From Owenia fusiformis (taxonomy: Eukaryota > Annelida > Polychaeta > Sabellida > Oweniidae), in assembly GCA_903813345.2 (NCBI GenBank), contig CAIIXF020000006.1, positions 21,273,936 through 21,337,935 of the forward strand: a stretch of DNA of 64,000 bases. Direction: 5' to 3'. How positions within the stretch are numbered: the stretch's first letter is position 1; each line of letters begins with the position of its first letter. A program made the position numbers and the translations under genes. Positions 1 to 64,000 of the stretch are shown here, one piece after another. The notes under the pieces are model-generated. The model was not told the DNA's origin and ran no database searches. It saw only the letters and a program-made list of their open reading frames with translations.

Positions 1-923
1 ATAAACTGTACTAATGTAGATCTACATGTATCCATGGGATGTCTTAAACATATCTATTCTGAGACACCGGCACTGTTGTAGGGTATTAATAAACTCATAA
101 AATGCCATGGCATTCTCTCAAAATTTAGTGAAAAGTTGATAAAATGGGTTCACATAATTAAATATTGGATAAAGATGGCCAATAATTTACATTTTATTAG
201 TCCAATATTCGTCAGAATTTCATATTTTAAAATGACCCCGAATGCCTCAAATGCCATTTCATTTTCAAATTTTCTTGGGAGAGAACCTCCCCAACCCTCC
301 CTCAAAGCTTGTTCACTTCGCTCACTTATAGCATACACTCATAAAATACCCACGCTACGCTACTGACTGGCATCAGACAATGTCAGAGTTTGTTGATCAA
401 CAGTGTCTATGTATATTACCATGATTAAATTGCATTTCTATCATTCAACCTCAACAAGGGGATTCCTAAAATCCTGTATACAGGTTCAAGTGATAGACAA
501 TCAAATTGGTAATTATTAAAGGTGCAACAAGTAGTGCAGAGGTGCTATTTAATGATCATGGATCAGTGTCAAAATATATGTTTAGTTTGGATATTTCATC
601 AAGACTAACATATATTTTTATTATCTCCAAAGAAACCCCCTGGATGAACATTATTTCAGCTGATATTCCTCTTGCAACGTGCTATTATGCTAAAATTGAT
701 AGTTTCACCATACATTTTAAGAAAATAGGTTCCGTATGTCAAAGAAGATTTTAAGCCAAAGAAAGAAAAAGTAAAATATTTCAAATTTTCTCTCTACAGA
801 CCTTGTTGCCCCTTTAAATATTCAATATTAAATATTATATTTAAATAATCCTATAATCAAATCCCATTTCTAAGCCTGATTCTCATAACAATATTTCTCA
901 AAGATTTATTATCTAATTTCCAG
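1..923. other. Upstream / possible intron of the HDHD3-like gene
   Basis: No convincing coding sequence is seen here. The stretch ends in a good 3' splice site (pyrimidine run, then TTTCCAG at 917-923) directly before the exon that holds the HDHD3-like reading frame. At least the end of it is therefore probably the last intron before that coding exon. The segment around 240-365, with a run of CCTCCCC/CCCTCCC and GCTCACTT words, looks like a dispersed repeat, but I cannot name the family. Confidence 0.45.
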
Positions 924-1742
924 ATATACTACATTAATAATAAGATGGGAGCATTTGGTCGAATCAAGATGGTCACTTTAGACGTTCACAACACAATATT
1001 AAAGATGACCTATCCACTGGGAGAAACATATGTCAAAAAAACATTTGAAACTTCGGGCATAAAACTAGAAACGGATGTGGTAAACAAGGAATTTTACACA
1101 GAATGGAAATACATGAACAAACATTACCCTCACTTTGGGGCAACAACAAAACCTGATTGGTCAGATGGAGGGTGGTGGGAACAGCTTTGTAGTAGGACAC
1201 TCCTTGCTGCAGGTTTTCCTAAGGATCAGTCCTCCCGTTTAACAGATTCTGCTCAGGCAATACATAAGTACTATGTTACTCCAGATGCTTGGACAATTCT
1301 CTCTAATGCTGATGAAGCACTCTCTGAGTTGGCCAAAACAGGTGTCAAAATTGCTGTGATATCAAACTTTGGAAAGCGCTTACACAATTTATTTGATATA
1401 TTCAATCTGAGACAATACATTGACCATTTGATCATATCAGAGGAGGCAAAAAGCTCAAAACCCGAACAATCAATTTTTGAACAAGCTTTACTAAAAGCAG
1501 GACTACATAACGAGCCTGAAAGTGTACTTCATATAGGAGACCATATTAGGAATGACTACTATGGGGCTAAAACTGTGGGAATGAGAGCTCTATTATTTAT
1601 GGATCCTGGGACTCCACACTGGCCTGTTGGAAACGAGGGACCCATTGACAAAGCTGATGTAGTTACAAGTTTGAAAGCTGTTGTTGACTTTGTAAAAAAG
1701 AATAATGAACTCTATGACTGTGAGTCACAGCAAAACAGATGA
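924..1742 (+). CDS. HDHD3: HDHD3-like haloacid dehalogenase (HAD) family protein, terminal exon
   Basis: The exon starts after TTTCCAG at 917-923. The frame runs from ATG at 945 to TGA at 1740-1742, giving 265 residues, close to the usual HDHD3 length of about 250. HAD landmarks are in order: motif I LDVHNT (D13), a helical cap rich in Trp/Tyr (residues ~20-110), motif II VISNF (S140), motif III SKPE (K172) and motif IV GDHIRND (D199, D204). HDHD3 proteins are HAD-like hydrolases of poorly defined substrate. The second Asp of the classic DxD motif is His here (D-V-H). Vertebrate HDHD3 also departs from DxD at this place, so classical phosphatase activity is doubtful. The ATG at 945 is the first in-frame Met after the acceptor; the Met at 969 is an alternative. 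A 5' non-coding exon is inferred. The gene converges with the Cav2 gene. Confidence 0.82.
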   Translation: MYYINNKMGAFGRIKMVTLDVHNTILKMTYPLGETYVKKTFETSGIKLETDVVNKEFYTEWKYMNKHYPHFGATTKPDWSDGGWWEQLCSRTLLAAGFPKDQSSRLTDSAQAIHKYYVTPDAWTILSNADEALSELAKTGVKIAVISNFGKRLHNLFDIFNLRQYIDHLIISEEAKSSKPEQSIFEQALLKAGLHNEPESVLHIGDHIRNDYYGAKTVGMRALLFMDPGTPHWPVGNEGPIDKADVVTSLKAVVDFVKKNNELYDCESQQNR

Positions 1743-1935
1743 GACTATTAAGATCAGGGGACCTGTACTTTGTACACTTGACATGTATTTCCCCTGAAAC
1801 CAATGATATTTCTCAACTATGATATTTTTTGGACCAGAATCTTTTCTTTCCAAAATCTTTTTTCTGTCAGTGTGTTAATTTTTTTTTATTTATGTACAAG
1901 TACATGAAGAGTACACGCTTGGTATTTTTGCTTTG

Positions 1936-2524
1936 ATTAAAAACAGGTTCATCCATCTACTTGCCAACTGTCATGAACCGACATCTACATTTAGGCTTGA
2001 TTGATATGAATTATAAATGGGACTGTCAAAAATTCAAAAGGAAATCATTAGAAAAAACCCACTCTTAATCTGATCGGCTGCCTGGATTCAAGTCATGTGA
2101 CGTAACTACACTCTTGTCACATGACAGGAATTCCCTTTGATCGCGGAAAGCTCAAATTCCATTAATTTTGAGTTGGTTGTTCTGTTGTTAATTTTTTCAA
2201 TTTATCCGCAATGCTGTTCCCATAAGTTGGTCTCAAGATTTTATTTAAAATTATAATTGGACATTACTGATTGTCTGGGAGAGCATCTTTAAGATCCATG
2301 GCCTTTTGCTTGTTTATATACATGGTGTCCCAAAGAATAACCCAATGATAGATAAAACAAGTTGAACTATATTTAGATATTCCAAGTAGTATGCTGTCAT
2401 CAAAATGAATTCAAATCATACATAGAAATCTGAAGATCAACGTTTTTGGCTTTGTGTAAAGTTTTGAATGTAGTAAAAGTAACATGTAATTTGTCCTCAT
2501 TGGTTTTATTCATGAAGAAATAAA
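1936..2524 (+). promoter_or_regulatory. Candidate poly(A) signals of the HDHD3-like gene
   Basis: ATTAAA at 1936-1941 and AATAAA at 2519-2524 lie on the plus strand 0.2 and 0.8 kb after the stop codon. Either could end the transcript. Such hexamers are common by chance in AT-rich DNA, so this is a weak call. Confidence 0.25.
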
Positions 2525-3399
2525 AAATATGAAGTCAGTTAAAATGATTCTGAGGATGATTCTTAAAAATGAACAAAAACACTAAAAAATATACTTCAGT
2601 ATTTTATTCAAAGCTTTTAAATGTAAAAATTGTAGTAACAATATTTCATAATTTATATCAATGACATTGCTGCCATAAAAAGAACAATGAGTATATGTAT
2701 TTAATAATAAATATGATTAAACCAATCTTGAGATATAATAATAAGACCTGCTTAGTGTGAAATTACATGCAAAAACTACAATATATGCCAACATTTCATG
2801 AGTTGGGTTTCTATCCCATGAAATGCTGGTGTGTATTGTTTACATTGTTAATCGTCTTTGTTTGATGTTTAGAACATACTAACACACATTGACGTTTTTT
2901 GTGCATTGTGCACTGAGAGAAAACACTCTTTGAGATACAACACATCACAAGGTCAACGTTTTATGAGAGTGTGGCATTGTTGAAATGAGGGCAACTTTGG
3001 AACCCAACCCTAAGTATACGTATGGTCGTAAATTATAGTTTCCTTGCAACTCATTTAAACTTAAAAAAGAATTATACCCTACAATGTACAGACTTGGCAA
3101 TAAATCTTCTATGGTATTTTCAAGACAAAATCTTAAGGAAGGAGAGCTTTGACCTGATATGTTGAACCTAAAAGATACCATAAATAGTCTAATATACACA
3201 ATAAAATATACACTGTTTAGCAGCATTAACCTTTCTTTGAAAATTATAATACAATATAATGTTAGGTTCACACAGCTTTATAATGAATTCTGTTGTCATA
3301 AAATTTGGGGAAATAAATTATACAATTCAAACACAACAATAAAATATACATTTTCTTTACATTTCATCTCTCTAGTACCATATTTCTGTAGTGAACACC

Positions 3400-3655
3400 T
3401 CTTTAAGTTTACCATGGCGAACACCTATATATCTGTGGTGAACACCTCTTTAAGGTTGCCATTGAAGTGGTGAACACCTATATATCTGTGGTAAACACCT
3501 CTTTAAGGTTGCCATTGAAGTGGTGAACACTTATATATCTGTGGTGAACACCTCTATATGGTTAAAACCTCTGTGGCAGACCCCTTGTGATGAACACTTC
3601 TTTAAAATTGTAAACACCATAGAGTGGTGAACACCTCTATGTATTGAACATTTTC
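3400..3655. repeat. Short tandem repeat with GTGGTGAACACCTCT words
   Basis: The phrase GTGGTGAACACCT with CTCTTTAAGGTTGCC recurs at about 50-60 bp spacing, three to five degenerate copies. No coding content. Confidence 0.7.
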
Positions 3656-4283
3656 AACTAACACTGCACTTCCTCATATATATTCTAATACCAGACAGAC
3701 ATGCATCTTAACATTCATTCTATTTTTAGTCGATCAAAAATCCAGAGCTTAAAGTTTTTACCCTTAATGGATGAAATTCTCCAGAAATATTGAAATATAC
3801 GCTGAAACCCTCCAAACTGCGATTGTATATAAAATGATTAACATAAGCAAAAAATTTCTGAGATTTCTACCTCCAGAAATTGTTTCTCTAACTTTAGCCT
3901 AGTGCTACCCTATTTCCCTCTTGGCACCTAACCTCTAGATTAAAACTATTACCAAATTATACAGTGTTAAAATGTTTTCAATGTGAACTGATACATTGTA
4001 TATGCATTTAGTTTTGAGAAATTAAAACTTTCAGAATTTAAAGTATACAAGAAAAGGAAATATATATTAGTTCTATTTCAAAATATTTCTAAACCTATGT
4101 GCCCGCTAAAGTGATCTAGAAAATATGCTTACTATAGCTCTATATACTACCATTGTAACAATGTGTCCGTCTAAAGTGTCCTAAACTAATCACGTGTCAT
4201 ACTAAAGTGTTCTAACTATTGTGTGCATCCTGGTTGTTGTAGTGTTATGGAATGCTTTAGAAATATAGTTTTTATATGTACAA

Positions 4284-4362
4284 CATTTTACATCTTTTTA
4301 CACTATGTAGTTATGTTACACTATAGTTGTTTTACACTATATAGCTATGTTACACTATATAG
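4284..4362. repeat. Short TTACACTATATAG tandem repeat
   Basis: About four degenerate copies of a TTTTACACTATGTAG/TTACACTATATAG word at roughly 20-bp spacing. Confidence 0.5.
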
Positions 4363-4823
4363 TTTGTCTTATTCACATAGAGTGCATTGCTACAGATCAT
4401 GTAGATGTAGCATACAAAAAAATATACAAAACACAATGACAATTTTGCATAGGAACTGCCTGCAATGTCTGACTGTTACACCCCTAGTTGTTAACTCATA
4501 AGTTTCACACAAAATCCTACATGTCATTATCCGTTTCATAAACTGCTAAACCACAAACCAACCCTTGTAAACAAAACAAGCTAAAAGTGGTATGCTTTTG
4601 ATTTTGAAAAGATTGGATTCACAAATGGCAATCTCACTGTCGAACAAAAGGTAGGCCTAATACATGTAGAATTTAAGGAGAAACATGTGAAATTACTTCC
4701 CATATCATTTATTCCACAAAATATCCAAATAAATCTACCATTTCATGAAATAAATAACTATATAATTATGGGTCAACATTTCTACAGTTGAAGCATTAAT
4801 TTAAGACAAAATCATTATTGAAG

Positions 4824-4883
4824 GGTTGTTCAATATGTAATCATCGATAATTTAGTTCATGTGGTGGAATTAATTGAACAACC
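4824..4883. mobile_element. Small inverted-repeat (MITE-like) element
   Basis: The ends GGGTTGTTCAAT and ATTGAACAACCC are exact inverted copies about 60 bp apart. This resembles the ends of Tc1/mariner-derived MITEs, but there is no coding sequence and the target duplication is unclear. Confidence 0.4.
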
Positions 4884-5149
4884 CTGAAATAATGTATTAC
4901 AATTTGTATGATTACTGCCATCTCTGTCTTCATAAATATATTGATTAATAAATATTTAATGAAGGTATATGTATCATCTTTAAATAAATAATTAATTAAC
5001 AAATGAGTTGTTGAAATTACCACTACACAAGCGCAAATATGAAAGTTTATATCAATCTTCATGTGTTATGGAAATAACTTTCTGCGAAAGTTTCTGTGAA
5101 TATAAATATGTAACATAATTTATATACAGGTATAAACTTCTGAACAGGT

Positions 5150-5392
5150 GTTTTTGTATATTTATATTGACCAATCATGTTAATCGTAACTGTACAGAGT
5201 CCTCTTTCCCATATTTGTACTGACCAATCATGTTAATCATAACTGTACAGAGTCCTCTTTACCATATTTGTATTGACCAATCATGTTAATCGTAACCGTG
5301 CAGAGTCCTTTTTACCACATTTGTATTGACCAATCATGTTCTTCCTAACTGTACAGAGGCTTATATTTGTATTGACCAATCATTTCCCATCT
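5150..5392. repeat. ~57-bp tandem repeat (TATTGACCAATCATGTTAAT)
   Basis: Four to five copies of TATTGACCAATCATGTTAAT followed by CGTAACTGTACAGAGTCCT, each about 57-60 bp, with the last copies decaying. Confidence 0.8.
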
Positions 5393-6284
5393 CCTAATGC
5401 AAGCACAAGGCTAATTTGCGATGCCAATATTTGCACAGTTCTTAATGTAATCACCAGTGTTATACCTTTCATTTTGGAGATGGTTGACAACCTGCAAATA
5501 CGAGATGTAACATTTTCTAGTAACTACTATTTAGTGCATCATGTGAAACCTGGTAAATACAAGTATACCTACATGTAGGTCAGGTCTAGAGATTCAGAGG
5601 TTCTGTTACATTTTTAACATTAGTCTTTCACACTGAACTTTAAGAACAAACCGAAAGATGTCGACCATTGAGTTTCAGTATATCACATTTAAAATAGAGT
5701 TCTTAGATTTTGATATATGAAGATTCGTCTAGCTTTTACATGTATTTGGAACTACCATACATGTGATACATGCAAATACATGTAATTTAGCTACTTGGCA
5801 AGAATTTTGGCATTTAAAAGTTTCAAAAGCAAACAAAAGATGTCAGAATTATTTCCGGATACATTTGAGATATTATTATATGAAGTGTCCAATTAAAGGT
5901 AACTCAGCAAATAATTTCTATTTACAAATTAGACCACACAAAGTCTTGTAGCCAAGCCTCTTAAAGCCAATTTACAACATCATCTTACACCTGGGCAATA
6001 TAGAAGAATACTGCCCAGTGGTATAAAACATGATCATACTTGAAAACATGCTGTATTTACAAATGAAAAATGAATGAAAGTTGGAGAATTTTTATTTAGA
6101 GAAAAAACAGGCATCATTCAAATGCCAATTTAGACACTGACTGTTTTAAATGTACATGCTTAGAGAAACTTTGGCATGTACATTCACACGGTGGATGTTT
6201 CATATTAAGCCAAAAATGTTTTAGTTAGAAATGTTTATGTATGTGAATGTTGAACAACCTACTCTACTGTGACGTGAGCAATTG

Positions 6285-6290
6285 TTTATT
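6285..6290 (-). promoter_or_regulatory. Cav2: Candidate poly(A) signal of the Cav2 gene
   Basis: TTTATT on the plus strand reads AATAAA on the minus strand, about 75 nt past the Cav2 stop codon. A second AATAAA on the minus strand lies at 6091-6096. Which is used cannot be told from sequence alone. Confidence 0.3.
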
Positions 6291-6363
6291 ATGCTGATGT
6301 CATAATAGCACCAAATCTTGCACTCTGATTGGCTGGCGACAATTGCATGTACATTCTGATTGG

Positions 6364-63551
<57,188 letters not shown>

Positions 63552-63559
63552 CTACAAAC

Positions 63560-63990
63560 AACAAAGGCACGCACACAACATTTACTAGGATCTCTAGTGT
63601 TCTTGAACTATAAGTATACTATAACACATTAGGTCTTGTGTTTATGGGCTATAAAAGTATATTATACTATAATGCATTTGTCTAGTGTCCAGGGGCTAGA
63701 CAATTATAACACATTGGTTTGATGTTCAGGGGCTATAATACTACAACACATTTATCTAGTGTTTAGGCATACTTATATACTATAGCACATTGGTCTTGTG
63801 TTTATGGGCTTTAAGTATTTGCTATAACATATTGGCCTAAGTGTTCATGAGCAGCATATACTATAACACATAAGTCTAGTGTTCTGGGACTACAAGTATT
63901 TACTATAGAATATTGGTTTAGTGTTTATGGGCTACAAGTATTTCCAATAACATATTGGTCATTAGTCTAGTATCCGAGGGCTATATATGT
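63560..63990. repeat. ~50-60-bp tandem repeat (ACTATAACACATTGGTCTAGTG)
   Basis: About seven degenerate copies containing CTATAACACATTGGTCT, AGTGTTTATGGGCTA and CAAGTATTTA. It lies in the intron upstream of the first Cav2 exon in the window and runs toward the window edge. Confidence 0.85.
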
Positions 63991-64000
63991 AAAACCTGTG

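Larger units (their letters stand above)
1743..6363. other. Intergenic space between two convergent genes
   Basis: No gene was recognised. It contains the 3' UTRs of both neighbours, tandem repeats at about 3.4-3.65, 4.3-4.4 and 5.15-5.4 kb, and a short inverted-repeat element near 4.83 kb. The open frames in it are short and have no family resemblance. Confidence 0.6.

Overview
The window is AT-rich, intron-rich animal DNA. It carries the 3' half of one very large gene on the minus strand and one small gene on the plus strand. The large gene encodes the pore-forming alpha-1 subunit of a presynaptic-type (Cav2; CACNA1A/B-like, cacophony-like) voltage-gated calcium channel. Small exons in kilobase introns, GT-AG splice sites, TA-flanked foldback elements and a non-LTR retrotransposon fragment show a metazoan. 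The channel sequence and the many ACATGTA-type words suggest a marine invertebrate, perhaps a lophotrochozoan such as a mollusc. That placement is inference.

Layout: 1-923, upstream sequence with a 3' splice site. 924-1742 (+), an HDHD3-like HAD-family gene. 1743-6363, gap between two convergent genes, with small tandem repeats. 6364-63551 (-), the Cav2 gene, running from the II-III loop (63.5 kb) to its stop codon at 6364-6366. The 5' half (domains I and II) lies beyond 64000. I joined 29 exons by hand. With one exon taken from each alternative cluster the total is 4986 nt, or 1661 codons plus a stop, and every splice phase agrees. The protein holds domains III and IV complete, an EF-hand, an IQ region, a long C-terminal tail with a proline/glutamine-rich exon, an RQLPDVP SH3-ligand motif and a C-terminal DEDWC PDZ ligand. 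The last two are active-zone tethering signals known from vertebrate Cav2 channels.

The main result is stacked exon duplication inside the pore-forming core. Three places have tandem, phase-matched alternative exons: the domain III pore loop (two copies, 144 nt each), segment IVS2 (three copies, 111 nt each) and voltage sensor IVS4 (two copies, 117 and 123 nt, separated by only 48 nt). They allow 2 x 3 x 2 = 12 core channels. A possible 114-nt cassette in the IVS3-S4 linker and two microexons (27 and 12 nt) could add more.

The introns are packed with repeats: a 2.85-kb transposon-like element with 44-bp inverted ends and a 738-bp TA-flanked foldback element, both inserted into minisatellites; a four-copy ~445-bp array rich in AGGTCA half-sites; a 42-bp minisatellite just upstream of one IVS2 exon; an AAAATGGCGGCCATTTT array between two IVS2 exons; and 19-bp and 65-bp arrays, one interrupted by a LINE fragment.
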